Shown in pieces: positions 9,425 through 18,323 of a DNA stretch of 64,000 nucleotides. A model generated the notes under the pieces. It was not told the origin of the DNA, did not search any database, and saw only the letters and a list, made by a program, of their open reading frames with translations. The stretch lies in the NCBI RefSeq assembly GCF_042658685.1, contig NZ_JBHSQY010000003.1; one strand, written 5' to 3'. Within the stretch, counting starts at the first letter, position 1; every line of letters begins with the position of its first letter. Origin of the DNA: Macrococcoides bohemicum. Its GTDB lineage: Bacteria; Bacillota; Bacilli; Staphylococcales; Staphylococcaceae. A program made the position numbers and the translations under genes.

Positions 9425-10270
9425 TTATTCACACCATTCAAACCAGACAATGCGATTCAAACCGTTAATATCCTGAACGACTTGTGGCGTAATGTGTGGA
9501 TAAAGTTTCAAGACATATTCTGAGATAGCCGCGCCTTGTGCATGTCCAATTTCAAATGCGACAAGGGCATCTGGATTTAATATATCCGGCATACGCTCGA
9601 TCATACGTTTATACAATGCCAAACCATCATCTTCTGCAAATAAAGCGATATGGGGATCATGCAATGCACTTTCATTCATTAACTCTAGTTCACTTTGTGC
9701 AATATACGGCGGGTTACTTATTAAACAGTCTACCCTAATTCCACGATTAATTAACGGTTCGAGTAAATCGCCTTCTAAAAAGGTGACCTCTGCGTTAAGT
9801 GCTGCTGCATTATTACGTGCAGTATTGAGCGCATCACTAGAAATGTCTACGGCATAAGCTTTAGTTCCCTGTAACTCTAAGGCAAGAGATATTGCGATAG
9901 CGCCACTACCTGTACCGATATCAGCGAAAGATTGATGATTGCTCCATTTTTCAATGACAAGAGATACAAGCTCTTCCGTTTCATTGCGTGGCACAAGTAC
10001 ATCTTTTGTCACCATAAACTTGCGGTCATAGAACATTTGAAACCCGGTAATATGTGCAAGCGGTATATGATGTGCTAACTGTTCGATACCTGTTAGATAA
10101 CGCGTTCGTTCTTCTTCAGTCAGTTGTTTATTATCCATCATTATATCCATTTGTGATAGCTCAAACAGATCCATCATTAAATATCTCGCACCGATTACTG
10201 GTTCCTCATTTTGTGATAAAACCGCTTCACCTTGTTTAATCAGCTGCTGGACGTTATAGTACGCCATCAT
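9425..10270 (-). CDS. prmC: Peptide chain release factor N5-glutamine methyltransferase
   Basis: SAM-dependent methyltransferase that methylates the glutamine of the GGQ motif in release factors. The SAM-binding motif FADIGTGSGAIAISLAL and the catalytic NPPY (LISNPPYIAQS) are present. 281 residues, full length. The start (ATGATG at 10270) overlaps the end of prfA, its substrate gene, by 17 bases, the usual arrangement. No other candidate function is likely. Confidence 0.95.
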   Translation of the reverse strand: MMAYYNVQQLIKQGEAVLSQNEEPVIGARYLMMDLFELSQMDIMMDNKQLTEEERTRYLTGIEQLAHHIPLAHITGFQMFYDRKFMVTKDVLVPRNETEELVSLVIEKWSNHQSFADIGTGSGAIAISLALELQGTKAYAVDISSDALNTARNNAAALNAEVTFLEGDLLEPLINRGIRVDCLISNPPYIAQSELELMNESALHDPHIALFAEDDGLALYKRMIERMPDILNPDALVAFEIGHAQGAAISEYVLKLYPHITPQVVQDINGLNRIVWFEWCE

Positions 10271-11330
10271 TTAATGCTTCTAATTTAGACGTTTGTTCTG
10301 CGATTGTTAACGCATCGATGATTTCGCTTAATTTACCTTCTACAATCTGATCCAGCTTTTGAATCGTTAAACCGATACGGTGATCCGTTACACGGTTTTG
10401 AGGATAATTGTATGTTCTAATACGTTCAGAACGGTCACCAGTACCTACTGCTGATTTACGTTGTTCAGAATACTTCGCCTGTTCTTCCTGTAATTTCGCA
10501 TCAAATACACGCGTTTTAAGTAATTTTAATGCTTTTTCACGGTTTTTAATTTGAGATTTTTCTGAAGACGTTGCCACAATCCCAGTCGGAATATGCGTAA
10601 TACGTACTGCTGAGTCAGTTGTGTTAACGTGCTGACCACCAGAACCAGATGAACGATACGTCTCAATACGTAAATCTTCCTGACGGATTTCAATTTCTAC
10701 ATCTTCTACTTCTGGTAATACCGCTACTGTTGCTGTAGACGTATGAATACGTCCACCACTTTCAGTCGTTGGGATACGCTGTACACGGTGGGCACCATTT
10801 TCGAATTTCAATTTACTGTATGCACCTTTTCCGATAATTGTGAAACTAATTTCTTTAAATCCACCATGGTCCGCTTCATTCGTTTCCATAACTTCAATCT
10901 TCCACCCTTGTTCTTCTGAGAATCTTGAATACATACGGAATAAGTCTCCAGCAAATATATTCGCTTCATCTCCACCAGCTGCTCCACGAATCTCCATCAC
11001 TACGTTCTTATCATCCATAGGATCTTTTGGAATTAATAATAGTTTCATCTTTTCTTCTAATACTGGAATTTGCGGTTTTAATTCATTAATTTCTTCTTTA
11101 ATCATTTCCTGCTCATCTGCATCACTTGCGTCACCCATCATTTCTAATGCTTCTTCAAGTTGTTGCTTCACTTCTTTATACGCTCTAAATGCTTCAACTG
11201 TTTCCTGAAGATCAGCCTGTTCTTTTGAGTATTCTCTTAATTTATCGGTATCACTTACGATATCCGGATCACTTAACAATTCATTTAATTGTTCATAACG
11301 TTGTTCTACGATTTCTAACTGATCAAACAT
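10254..11330 (-). CDS. prfA: Peptide chain release factor 1
   Basis: Class I release factor for UAG and UAA stop codons. The GGQ peptidyl-hydrolysis motif is in SSGSGGQHVNTTDSAVR near residue 230; the PAT-type tripeptide region corresponds to QRIPTTESGGR upstream of it. 358 residues, full length. It overlaps prmC at its 3' end and is preceded by tdk in the same orientation. Confidence 0.97.
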   Translation of the reverse strand: MFDQLEIVEQRYEQLNELLSDPDIVSDTDKLREYSKEQADLQETVEAFRAYKEVKQQLEEALEMMGDASDADEQEMIKEEINELKPQIPVLEEKMKLLLIPKDPMDDKNVVMEIRGAAGGDEANIFAGDLFRMYSRFSEEQGWKIEVMETNEADHGGFKEISFTIIGKGAYSKLKFENGAHRVQRIPTTESGGRIHTSTATVAVLPEVEDVEIEIRQEDLRIETYRSSGSGGQHVNTTDSAVRITHIPTGIVATSSEKSQIKNREKALKLLKTRVFDAKLQEEQAKYSEQRKSAVGTGDRSERIRTYNYPQNRVTDHRIGLTIQKLDQIVEGKLSEIIDALTIAEQTSKLEALNDGVL

Positions 11331-11373
11331 ATATATTTACTCCTTTTTAAGTTTATTTAATGTGTTTCATATT

Positions 11374-11949
11374 TTATTTCGGAACGATATGATGCTCACG
11401 ACATCTCGGTTCATAACTTTCTTTTGCACCAACTAAAATAATCGGATCATCAAAGCGCGCTGGCTCACCGTTAATAAGGCGTTGTGTTCTTGAACTCGGG
11501 GCACCACATACACTGCACACTGCCTGCAACTTTGTAACATGTTCAGCAACTGCCATGATTTCAGGTACGGGTTCAAAAGGTACACCTCTGAAGTCCATAT
11601 CTAAACCAGCAGTAATAACACGATATCCTTCTTCAGCAAGCTGTGTTGCTACACCGACGATATCATTATCAAAAAACTGAATTTCATCTATTGCAATAAT
11701 ATCATGGTCTTCCTGCACATGTTCCATTATTTCAGAAGAATGCGAGACATTAACTGCTTCAACTTTGTTGCCATTATGAGAGACGACTTCTAAATCGCTA
11801 TATCTGTCGTCGATGGATGGTTTAAAGACGATGACACGCTGCTTCGCAAAAAGTCCGCGACGCACACGACGAATCAATTCTTCACTTTTCCCGCTAAACA
11901 TACTACCCGTAATACACTCTATCCAACCCGAATGATACTGCTCATACAT
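11374..11949 (-). CDS. tdk: Thymidine kinase
   Basis: Phosphorylates thymidine to dTMP in pyrimidine salvage. The type II enzyme shows the P-loop TGSMFSGKSEELIRR, the DEIQFFD Walker B region, and a C-terminal zinc site built from CSVCGAP and the CREHH end. The frame can be extended to a GTG at 11961, but AAGGTGG overlaps that GTG and sits 8 bases before the ATG at 11949 (MYEQYHSGW), the family start. 191 residues. Confidence 0.96.
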   Translation of the reverse strand: MYEQYHSGWIECITGSMFSGKSEELIRRVRRGLFAKQRVIVFKPSIDDRYSDLEVVSHNGNKVEAVNVSHSSEIMEHVQEDHDIIAIDEIQFFDNDIVGVATQLAEEGYRVITAGLDMDFRGVPFEPVPEIMAVAEHVTKLQAVCSVCGAPSSRTQRLINGEPARFDDPIILVGAKESYEPRCREHHIVPK

Positions 11950-12040
11950 CTTGAATGCCACCTTTTTAAGTCATAATCGCTTTATTATATCATAATTTAA
12001 CCCTATATTACATTGTGATTTAAAACTCATCTTGAACATT

Positions 12041-12074
12041 AAAAAAACTCCTACACCAAAAGGTATAAGAGTTT
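12041..12074 (-). terminator. rpmE2 terminator
   Basis: On the minus strand a 13-base stem (AAACTCTTATACC with a loop TTTT) is followed by a T run, just after the rpmE2 stop. It separates rpmE2 from tdk. Confidence 0.85.
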
Positions 12075-12086
12075 AAAGCTTCAGTA

Positions 12087-12341
12087 TTAGTTATTTGACT
12101 TAAGACCGAATTTTTTGTTGAAACGTTCAACACGTCCATCCGCAGATGCGAATTTTTGACGGCCTGTGTAGAATGGGTGAGAGTCAGAAGAAATATCCAA
12201 ACGGATTACTGGGTACTCGTTTCCATCTTCCCAAGTCATTGTTTCTTTTGATTTACGTGTAGATCCACTTAAGAATTTGAAGTCTGTAGTAGAATCTAAA
12301 AAGATTACTTTTTGATAATCTGGGTGAATTCCTGGTTTCAT
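12087..12341 (-). CDS. rpmE2: Ribosomal protein L31 type B
   Basis: 84-residue large-subunit protein of the zinc-free L31 type: the CxxC pair found in type A L31 is absent, while HPFYTGRQKF and the C-terminal RVERFNKKFG are present. Its strong AAAGGAGCTG ribosome binding site suits a ribosomal protein. It lies between rho and tdk with its own terminator. In several Firmicutes the type B paralogue is induced by zinc shortage; no clear Zur site was recognised here. Confidence 0.95.
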   Translation of the reverse strand: MKPGIHPDYQKVIFLDSTTDFKFLSGSTRKSKETMTWEDGNEYPVIRLDISSDSHPFYTGRQKFASADGRVERFNKKFGLKSNN

Positions 12342-12361
12342 AATTGTTTTCAGCTCCTTTG

Positions 12362-12406
12362 CCCTGAACCATCTGGAACAGAGTTATTTCGTGAAATATT
12401 TTCACG
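12362..12406 (-). promoter_or_regulatory. Structured leader upstream of rpmE2 (candidate)
   Basis: Two small structures lie between rho and rpmE2. A short hairpin with an internal loop (CTGTTCC/GGTTCAG, 12362-12383) sits about 20 bases before the rpmE2 start, and an inverted repeat CGTGAAA-TAT-TTTCACG is at 12390-12406. The first could be an L31 autoregulatory leader and the second an operator, but neither identity is proven by sequence alone. Confidence 0.3.
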
Positions 12407-12457
12407 TCAATACTTACATATTATATACGTCTCACTATAAAAAAGCAAGGTTAAATT

Positions 12458-13774
12458 TTAAATGATCGGTTTACCTGATTTTGCACTTTCGACCATGCGC
12501 TCACCGAGTTGTTTAAAGAAATCTTCGTTTGATTCACTTTGTTTTAGTCGGCGTAAGAAACGTTCCGTAAAGTCATTGCTATCCGTAAATAAATTTCTCA
12601 GCTGCCAAACCATCTCTAATTCTTTCTTATCAAGTAATAATTCCTCTTTACGTGTTGAACTTCTGCGGATATCAATAGCCGGATAAACACGTTTTTCAGC
12701 AAGCTTTCTATCTAATGTAAGCTCCATGTTTCCTGTCCCTTTGAACTCTTCATAGATCATATCATCCATACGTGAACCTGTTTCAACAAGCGCTGTAGAT
12801 AGAATCGTCAAACTTCCACCTGCTTCAATGTTACGCGCCGCTCCGAAAAATGCTTTCGGACGATGCAGACTGGCAGGATCTAATCCACCTGATAATGTAC
12901 GACCACTCGGTGGTACCACTAAGTTATAGGCACGTGCTAGTCGCGTAATTGAATCCATTAAGATAATGACGTCTTCACCAATCTCAACAAGACGTTTCGC
13001 ACGCTCTAATAACAGTTCAGCCACTTTTACGTGATGTTCTGGTGGCTCATCAAATGTTGAATGTACTACTTCTGCTGCTTCTACCGAACGCTCTAAATCC
13101 GTTACCTCTTCAGGACGTTCACCGACAAGTAAGATAAACAATTTCGCTTCAGGATGATTAACACAGATTGCATTTGCGATTTCTTTCAGCAATGACGTTT
13201 TCCCTGCTTTAGGAGGTGCTACAATCATACCACGTTGCCCAAATCCAATTGGTGTCACTAAATCCATTATGCGCGTTGAATATGCTGTCTTCGTTGTTTC
13301 AAGACGAATTCTTGTATCCGGATATAGTGGGGTTAACGCCTGGAAGTGAGGACGCTTCTTAACCTCTTCAGCATTTTGATCATTGACGAAGTCTACTTGC
13401 AATAATCCGTAATATTTCTCATTTTCTTTTGGTTTACGAACTTTGCCGGTAACTTTGTCCCCTTTTTTAATCTCAAAACGACGAATCTGACTGGCAGAGA
13501 TATAAATATCTTTCTCACCTTTTGAATAGTTAACCGTTCTTAAAAACCCGTATCCATCAGGCTGTATATCATCTAATATACCTTCCATATAATAGTTTCC
13601 GTCTTTCTCCATCTGTTTTTCCATGATGGCCAGCACTAACTCTTTTTTATTCAATTTACTATAATTAACAAGACCTAGTTCTTTCGCTTTTGCTGTTAAT
13701 GCTTTTGTTGTATGATTTTTGTATAATTCGTGAAAAGACTCATACTGAGGGCTTGTTCTCACTTTTTCTACCAT
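12458..13774 (-). CDS. rho: Transcription termination factor Rho
   Basis: Hexameric RNA-dependent ATPase that ends transcription. The N-terminal SAP-like helix region (NKKELVLAIMEKQ), the RNA-binding cold-shock fold around residues 50-120 (PDGYGFLRT), the Walker A loop APPKAGKTSLL and the Q/R-loop PPSGRTLSGG are all visible. The frame reaches an ATG at 13786, but the second ATG at 13774 (MVEKVRTSPQYESF) has GGGTG upstream and matches the length of staphylococcal Rho; I prefer it. 438 residues. Confidence 0.95.
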   Translation of the reverse strand: MVEKVRTSPQYESFHELYKNHTTKALTAKAKELGLVNYSKLNKKELVLAIMEKQMEKDGNYYMEGILDDIQPDGYGFLRTVNYSKGEKDIYISASQIRRFEIKKGDKVTGKVRKPKENEKYYGLLQVDFVNDQNAEEVKKRPHFQALTPLYPDTRIRLETTKTAYSTRIMDLVTPIGFGQRGMIVAPPKAGKTSLLKEIANAICVNHPEAKLFILLVGERPEEVTDLERSVEAAEVVHSTFDEPPEHHVKVAELLLERAKRLVEIGEDVIILMDSITRLARAYNLVVPPSGRTLSGGLDPASLHRPKAFFGAARNIEAGGSLTILSTALVETGSRMDDMIYEEFKGTGNMELTLDRKLAEKRVYPAIDIRRSSTRKEELLLDKKELEMVWQLRNLFTDSNDFTERFLRRLKQSESNEDFFKQLGERMVESAKSGKPII

Positions 13775-13900
13775 TTCTACACCCATTTCTATATTAATTT
13801 ATCAATAAATCTATATGCATTCGTTTTGGAAAATTCAAAAAGAAAATAGAAGAAGTTTCAAGAGGAGTATCATTAGATAGTTTAGCATGTTTTGATAAAA

Positions 13901-13932
13901 AGAAAAAGCTCGAGCGTCTGCTCAAGCTTTTA
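13901..13932 (-). terminator. glpX terminator
   Basis: Minus-strand hairpin AAAGCTTGAGC-AGAC-GCTCGAGCTTT followed by a T-rich tract, directly after the glpX stop codon. Confidence 0.8.
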
Positions 13933-13939
13933 ATTATGA

Positions 13940-14917
13940 TTAAATTGTATCTTCCTGATTGATTACTAAACCTGGTTTCTTCTCTAAACTATGGCGACCT
14001 TGTACGAAACGTACTGTGCCAGATTTTGCGCGCATAACTAATGAATGTGTTTCAGCATATCCGCCTTTAAACTGAACACCTTTCATTAATTCACCGTCAG
14101 TAACTGCTGTAGCAGCAAAGATTGCATCGTCACCTTTTACCATATCATCCAGTTGTAATACAGTGTTCGGTTCGATTCCCATCTTGCGGCAACGCTCTTC
14201 TTGTTCTACATCTTCCGGTAAAAGAATACCCTGGAAGTCGCCACCTAAAGCTTTAATACCCACAGCAGCAATAACGCCTTCAGGTGCACCACCTGAACCG
14301 AATAAAATATCAACACCTGTAAAATCAAACGCTGTATTAATCGCACCAGCAACGTCTCCGTGTTCGATTAACTTAATACGCGCACCCGCTTCACGAATTT
14401 CTTTAATAATCCCCGCATGACGCTCACGATTTAAAAGCGTAGCTGTAACATCAGAAATATCTTTACCTTTCGCTTTAGCAACTGCATGTAAATTTTCTGT
14501 TACTGACTTAGAAATATCCACTACACCTACACAGTCAGGACCAACTGCAATTTTCTCCATATACATATCCGGTGCATGAAGTAATGTTCCTCTATCACCA
14601 ACAGCTAGTACTGTCATTGCATTCCATGAACCTTCAGCAACAAGCGTCGTTCCTTCTAGAGGATCAACTGCGATATCAATTTGAGGACCTTCTTTAGTCC
14701 CTAGTTCTTCACCGATATATAACATTGGTGCTTCATCCATTTCACCTTCACCAATAACTACAACACCGTCCATCGGAATTGTATCAAATACTTCGCGCAT
14801 TGCTGTCGTTGCTGCGTCGTCCGCTTCGTTCTTTAATCCTTTACCTACCCAACGCGCACTTTTAAGCGCTGCCGCTTCTGTAACTCTGACTAATTCCATT
14901 GACAAACTACGTTCCAT
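13940..14917 (-). CDS. glpX: Fructose-1,6-bisphosphatase class II
   Basis: Hydrolyses fructose 1,6-bisphosphate to fructose 6-phosphate for gluconeogenesis. The metal-binding and phosphate motif DPLEGTT (about residue 85), GEGEMDEAPM and GSGGAPEGVIAA are diagnostic of GlpX. A long frame extends to 15022, but AGGAG is 7 bases before the ATG at 14917 (MERSLSMELVRVTE), the family start; the upstream extension is also unlike GlpX. 325 residues. It lies between the HxlR gene and rho. Confidence 0.95.
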   Translation of the reverse strand: MERSLSMELVRVTEAAALKSARWVGKGLKNEADDAATTAMREVFDTIPMDGVVVIGEGEMDEAPMLYIGEELGTKEGPQIDIAVDPLEGTTLVAEGSWNAMTVLAVGDRGTLLHAPDMYMEKIAVGPDCVGVVDISKSVTENLHAVAKAKGKDISDVTATLLNRERHAGIIKEIREAGARIKLIEHGDVAGAINTAFDFTGVDILFGSGGAPEGVIAAVGIKALGGDFQGILLPEDVEQEERCRKMGIEPNTVLQLDDMVKGDDAIFAATAVTDGELMKGVQFKGGYAETHSLVMRAKSGTVRFVQGRHSLEKKPGLVINQEDTI

Positions 14918-15023
14918 AAACATTCTCCTCTGCATTAGATATGTAACATCGTTAATAGTATAACACATTCCAATATTATGCGTACCATTAGTTGTAAAAT
15001 GATACTTATTTTTTAAAGACAAA

Positions 15024-15061
15024 ATAAAAAGCCTACCTGCTGACTATTCAGCAAGTAGGCT
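15024..15061 (-). terminator. Terminator after the HxlR gene
   Basis: A 14-base imperfect stem (AGCCTACTTGCTGA paired with its complement, loop ATAG) is followed on the minus strand by TTTTATTTT. It separates the regulator from glpX. Confidence 0.88.
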
Positions 15062-15066
15062 TCCTA

Positions 15067-15396
15067 TTATGCTTGTTTTTCGTCTAGTTCTAAGTGCTCT
15101 TGTGCCCATGTTTCAATCGGATGCATCGCTTCAGATAAGGCATAACCTTTATCCGTTAATACATATTTAATTGAAAGCGGGGTTGTAGAAACAACTTTTT
15201 TTTCGACAAGGCCCCATTCAGCTAATTCACTCAACTTCAAACTTAATGCACGTGGCGTAATTGATTTTAAGTCACGTTTCATATCAGAAAAATGTGCAGA
15301 GCGATCATCTGAACGCGATAAATAGTTTATAAGTAGGCCATTCCAACTGCGACCAAGAATCTTAAACGTCTCTTCTAAATACGGACATACTTCCAT
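15067..15396 (-). CDS. HxlR/DUF24-type MarR-like transcriptional regulator
   Basis: 109-residue winged-helix regulator of the HxlR (DUF24) family. The N-terminal cysteine in MEVCPYLEETFKILGRSWNG corresponds to the redox-sensing cysteine of B. subtilis YodB, CatR and HypR, and only this one cysteine is seen. The helix-turn-helix is around SITPRALSLKLSELAEWGLV. The frame reaches a GTG at 15405, but AGAGGTG precedes the ATG at 15396. No target gene lies beside it: murA upstream and glpX downstream are in their usual order. Control of its own promoter is suggested by the palindrome upstream. A role in quinone or electrophile stress is inferred from the family. Confidence 0.82.
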   Translation of the reverse strand: MEVCPYLEETFKILGRSWNGLLINYLSRSDDRSAHFSDMKRDLKSITPRALSLKLSELAEWGLVEKKVVSTTPLSIKYVLTDKGYALSEAMHPIETWAQEHLELDEKQA

Positions 15397-15430
15397 ATGA
15401 CTCACCTCTTTATATTACTATTGTACACCG

Positions 15431-15463
15431 ATATAAAAAATATATCAAATATATTTTTTATAT
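15431..15463. promoter_or_regulatory. Perfect 14-5-14 palindrome upstream of the HxlR gene
   Basis: ATATAAAAAATATA, TCAAA, then TATATTTTTTATAT: a perfect inverted repeat 35 bases upstream of the regulator start and clear of the murA terminator. Its place in the promoter region fits an autoregulatory operator for a dimeric winged-helix repressor. It is pure A/T in the arms, so chance must be weighed. Confidence 0.55.
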
Positions 15464-15480
15464 ATTTGTTGCTGCTTAAG

Positions 15481-15505
15481 AAAAAAAACGGCATTTGGCC
15501 GTTTT
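15481..15505 (-). terminator. murA terminator
   Basis: Minus-strand hairpin AAAACGGC-CAAAT-GCCGTTTT with a following T run, just after the murA stop codon. Confidence 0.85.
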
Positions 15506-15515
15506 AGAAAATTCA

Positions 15516-16775
15516 TTATTGTATCTCTTCTCTCCAGATATCTGCACCAAGCGCCTTTAGCTTCTCAACAATACCGCTGTATCCACGGTCGATATGTTTA
15601 ACATTATAAACCGTCGTAATACCTTCAGCAGCAAGACCTGCGATAACTAAACAAGCACCTGCACGCAAATCACTAGCAGCAACTTCTGCACCTGATAGTT
15701 GAGATGGTTTAATAATTGCAGTACCACCAGACTCAGTGATATCACCGTTCATACGTGATAATTCATCAACATGTTTGAATCGGGCTGGATAGATAGTATC
15801 CGTTATCGTACTTTGACCCTCTGCCATAAATAATAATGGTGTAAAAGGTTGTTGTAAATCAGTCGCAAATCCAGGATAAACATTTGTCGTAATCGTTACT
15901 GGATTATATTTTTCCGGTTTAGAAATTAAAGCTTGATCTTCACCGATTTGAACATTAACACCCATTTCAATCAATTTAGCAGTTAGTGGTTCCATATGTA
16001 AGGGTATGATATTTTCAATTAATACTTCCTCACCCATCATTGCAGCGGCACACATATATGTACCAGCTTCAATTCTATCAGGAATAATTGTGTGTGAAGT
16101 ACCTTGAAGTGATTCAACACCTTCAATTTTTAAAGTATCCGTACCAGCTCCACGAATTTTCGCACCCATGTTGTTTAATAGCGTTGCTATATCAACGATT
16201 TCAGGTTCTTTAGCAGCATTTTCAATGACTGTTTTACCTTTAGCCATCGAAGCAGCAAACATAATATTGATTGTTGCACCAACAGATACGACATCAAGAA
16301 AGATTTTCGCACCTTTTAACTCTTTAGCTTCAAGATACATGCCACCTGCTTCATTCGTAACAGTAGCACCTAACGCTTCGAAACCTTTAATGTGCTGGTC
16401 AATAGGACGTGGTCCTAAAGGACATCCGCCAGGTAATCCAATCACACATTTCTTAAATTTTCCAAGCATTGCACCCATCATATAATATGAAGCACGTAAT
16501 GATTGAACTTTATGATTAGGAAGTGGCATGTTAATAGCATTTGAAGGATCTACGGTTAAACGGTCGCCATCTAAAGTTGTCGTTATGTTCAAATCTTCTA
16601 ATAAGCTCATTAAAGTCACAACGTCTGAAATTTCTGGTAGACCTTCTAATGTAACAGGACTACTAGCCATTAAGGTTGCCGGAATTAAAGCAACTGCACT
16701 ATTTTTAGCACCACTGATTTGAACTGAGCCTTTAAGAGGATTGCCTCCTCTTATTTTAATTACTTCTTCTGACAT
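15516..16775 (-). CDS. murA: UDP-GlcNAc 1-carboxyvinyltransferase (MurZ-type MurA)
   Basis: First committed step of peptidoglycan synthesis: transfers enolpyruvate from PEP to UDP-GlcNAc. The catalytic cysteine is in GLPGGCPLGPRPIDQH near residue 118, so the enzyme should be fosfomycin-sensitive. The N-terminal RGGNPLKGSVQISGAKNSA is typical. 419 residues, full length. Low-GC Gram-positives have two paralogues; the position between fba and rho corresponds to the staphylococcal murZ (murA2) copy. It ends in its own terminator. Confidence 0.93.
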   Translation of the reverse strand: MSEEVIKIRGGNPLKGSVQISGAKNSAVALIPATLMASSPVTLEGLPEISDVVTLMSLLEDLNITTTLDGDRLTVDPSNAINMPLPNHKVQSLRASYYMMGAMLGKFKKCVIGLPGGCPLGPRPIDQHIKGFEALGATVTNEAGGMYLEAKELKGAKIFLDVVSVGATINIMFAASMAKGKTVIENAAKEPEIVDIATLLNNMGAKIRGAGTDTLKIEGVESLQGTSHTIIPDRIEAGTYMCAAAMMGEEVLIENIIPLHMEPLTAKLIEMGVNVQIGEDQALISKPEKYNPVTITTNVYPGFATDLQQPFTPLLFMAEGQSTITDTIYPARFKHVDELSRMNGDITESGGTAIIKPSQLSGAEVAASDLRAGACLVIAGLAAEGITTVYNVKHIDRGYSGIVEKLKALGADIWREEIQ

Positions 16776-16912
16776 AATTGTACTCCTTTAACTTTTATCA
16801 CACACATTTTTCTTATTATTGTTGATTATTTTTATTATAAACTAATTCATTTTAGTAATGCAAAACAAAAAGTATGAAGTCAAATATAATCCAAAGGGTA
16901 AAATTAGTCAAG

Positions 16913-16944
16913 AAAAAAGACTGATATGCCATGCATATCAGTCT
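16913..16944 (-). terminator. fba terminator
   Basis: Minus-strand hairpin AGACTGATATGC-ATG-GCATATCAGTCT followed by TTTTTTCTT, immediately downstream of fba. Confidence 0.9.
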
Positions 16945-16961
16945 AAGTATGAAAATAAAAT

Positions 16962-17819
16962 TTAAGCTTTGTTAGAAGTACCAAATTCTTTAATTTTACC
17001 AATAACAGTTGCTTTAATCGCTTCACGTGCTGGTCCTAAATACTTACGTGGATCATATACGTTTGCATCATTGTTTAATGTATCACGAACAGCTTTTGCT
17101 GAAGCGATTTGGTTTTCAGTGTTTACATTGATTTTAGCAGTACCTAAAGAAATTGAACGTTCGATATCTTTAGTTGGGATACCCGTACCACCGTGTAATA
17201 CTAATGGTAAACCTGTTGCTTTACCGATTTCTTCCATTTCTTTGAAACCTAAGTTTGGTTCACCTTTGTAAGGACCATGTACTGAACCTAATGCAGGCGC
17301 TAAGCAGTCAATACCAGTTTTCTCAACTAATTCCTGACATTCTTTAGCATCAGCGTAAACAACACCGTCAGATACTACATCATCTTCTTGTCCACCAACG
17401 CGTCCTAATTCAGCTTCAACTGAAACACCTTTAGCGTGTGCATATTCAACTACTTTACTTGTGATTTCAACGTTCTCTTCGAATGAGTGATGTGAAGCAT
17501 CAATCATAACAGAAGTAAATCCAGCATCAATCGCAGCTTTACAGTTTTCAAAACTTGAACCGTGGTCTAAATGGATTGCTACAGGAACTGTAATTTCCAT
17601 ATCTTTCATTAAACCTTCAACCATTTTTACTACTGTGTAGAAACCACCCATATATTTAGCTGCACCTTCAGAAACACCTAAAATAACTGGCGCGTTTTCT
17701 TCTTGTGAAGCACCTAAGATTGCTTGAGTGAATTCAAGGTTGTTAAGGTTGTATTGACCAACAGCATAACCACCTTCTTTTGCTTTGATTAACATTTCTT
17801 TCATAGAAACTAATGGCAT
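16962..17819 (-). CDS. fba: Class II fructose-bisphosphate aldolase
   Basis: Zinc-dependent glycolytic aldolase that cleaves fructose 1,6-bisphosphate to DHAP and glyceraldehyde 3-phosphate. Metal and substrate motifs are visible: AIHLDHGSSFENC near residue 85, VEAELGRVGGQEDD, and VLHGGTGIPTKD. 285 residues, normal. The strong AGGAGG ribosome binding site suits a highly expressed enzyme. Bounded by a terminator downstream and with a short-range gap to the Spo0F-like gene upstream. Confidence 0.97.
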   Translation of the reverse strand: MPLVSMKEMLIKAKEGGYAVGQYNLNNLEFTQAILGASQEENAPVILGVSEGAAKYMGGFYTVVKMVEGLMKDMEITVPVAIHLDHGSSFENCKAAIDAGFTSVMIDASHHSFEENVEITSKVVEYAHAKGVSVEAELGRVGGQEDDVVSDGVVYADAKECQELVEKTGIDCLAPALGSVHGPYKGEPNLGFKEMEEIGKATGLPLVLHGGTGIPTKDIERSISLGTAKINVNTENQIASAKAVRDTLNNDANVYDPRKYLGPAREAIKATVIGKIKEFGTSNKA

Positions 17820-17910
17820 GGATAAAATCCTCCTTGTTTGTGCTTAAGCACTATTTTTATAAGGTAAGTATAGCACTTCGTTATCTTATTTGCATGTGCT
17901 AAGAATCGTT

Positions 17911-18258
17911 TTACGAAAACTTTTCAGCGATTTTCACAACTTCGTCAATTGTAAACGGCTTCATTAAGACACCTGTTGCGCCAGTTTGCTTAATTGATTG
18001 AATCTCTTCATCTGTCTGAAAAGCGGAAACAAGATAAACAGGAACATCCGAGAATTTTCTCAGCTGATCTAAAGTTTCGTCACCCGACATGACCGGCATT
18101 TTACGATCCAGAAAAATGAGATCGTAATAATTCTCCTTTAACATCTCTAATCCTATTTTTCCGTTTTCCGCAATTTCAGTATCATAACCTTTCATTTTAA
18201 ATATTTCCTGAAAAAGAAGTCGAATATTAGGTTCATCGTCAATTACTAATATTTTCAT
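17911..18258 (-). CDS. Spo0F-like single-domain response regulator
   Basis: Receiver domain only, 115 residues. The acidic pair IDDEPN, the phosphoacceptor aspartate in LIFLDRKMPVMSG near residue 53, and the KPF lysine switch are all intact, so it should be phosphorylated. There is no output domain. In B. subtilis the syntenic gene is spo0F, beside fba and ywjG; this organism is not a known sporulator, so a different role as a phosphotransfer or protein-binding switch is inferred. The start is the ATG at 18258; an upstream in-frame ATG at 18279 has no ribosome binding site. Confidence 0.85.
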   Translation of the reverse strand: MKILVIDDEPNIRLLFQEIFKMKGYDTEIAENGKIGLEMLKENYYDLIFLDRKMPVMSGDETLDQLRKFSDVPVYLVSAFQTDEEIQSIKQTGATGVLMKPFTIDEVVKIAEKFS

Positions 18259-18323
18259 TTCATGTTTTCTCCTATTCATTTATGATATGATATGTGTTAA
18301 GAATTTTAGAAAGAAGGTTTACC

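Noticed and set aside
12390..12406. Zur site for rpmE2
   Set aside because: The inverted repeat does not match the known Zur box (TCGTAATNATTACGA); kept as an unassigned element.
15431..15463. A/T palindrome as the murA terminator
   Set aside because: murA reads away from this place and has its own terminator at 15481-15505.
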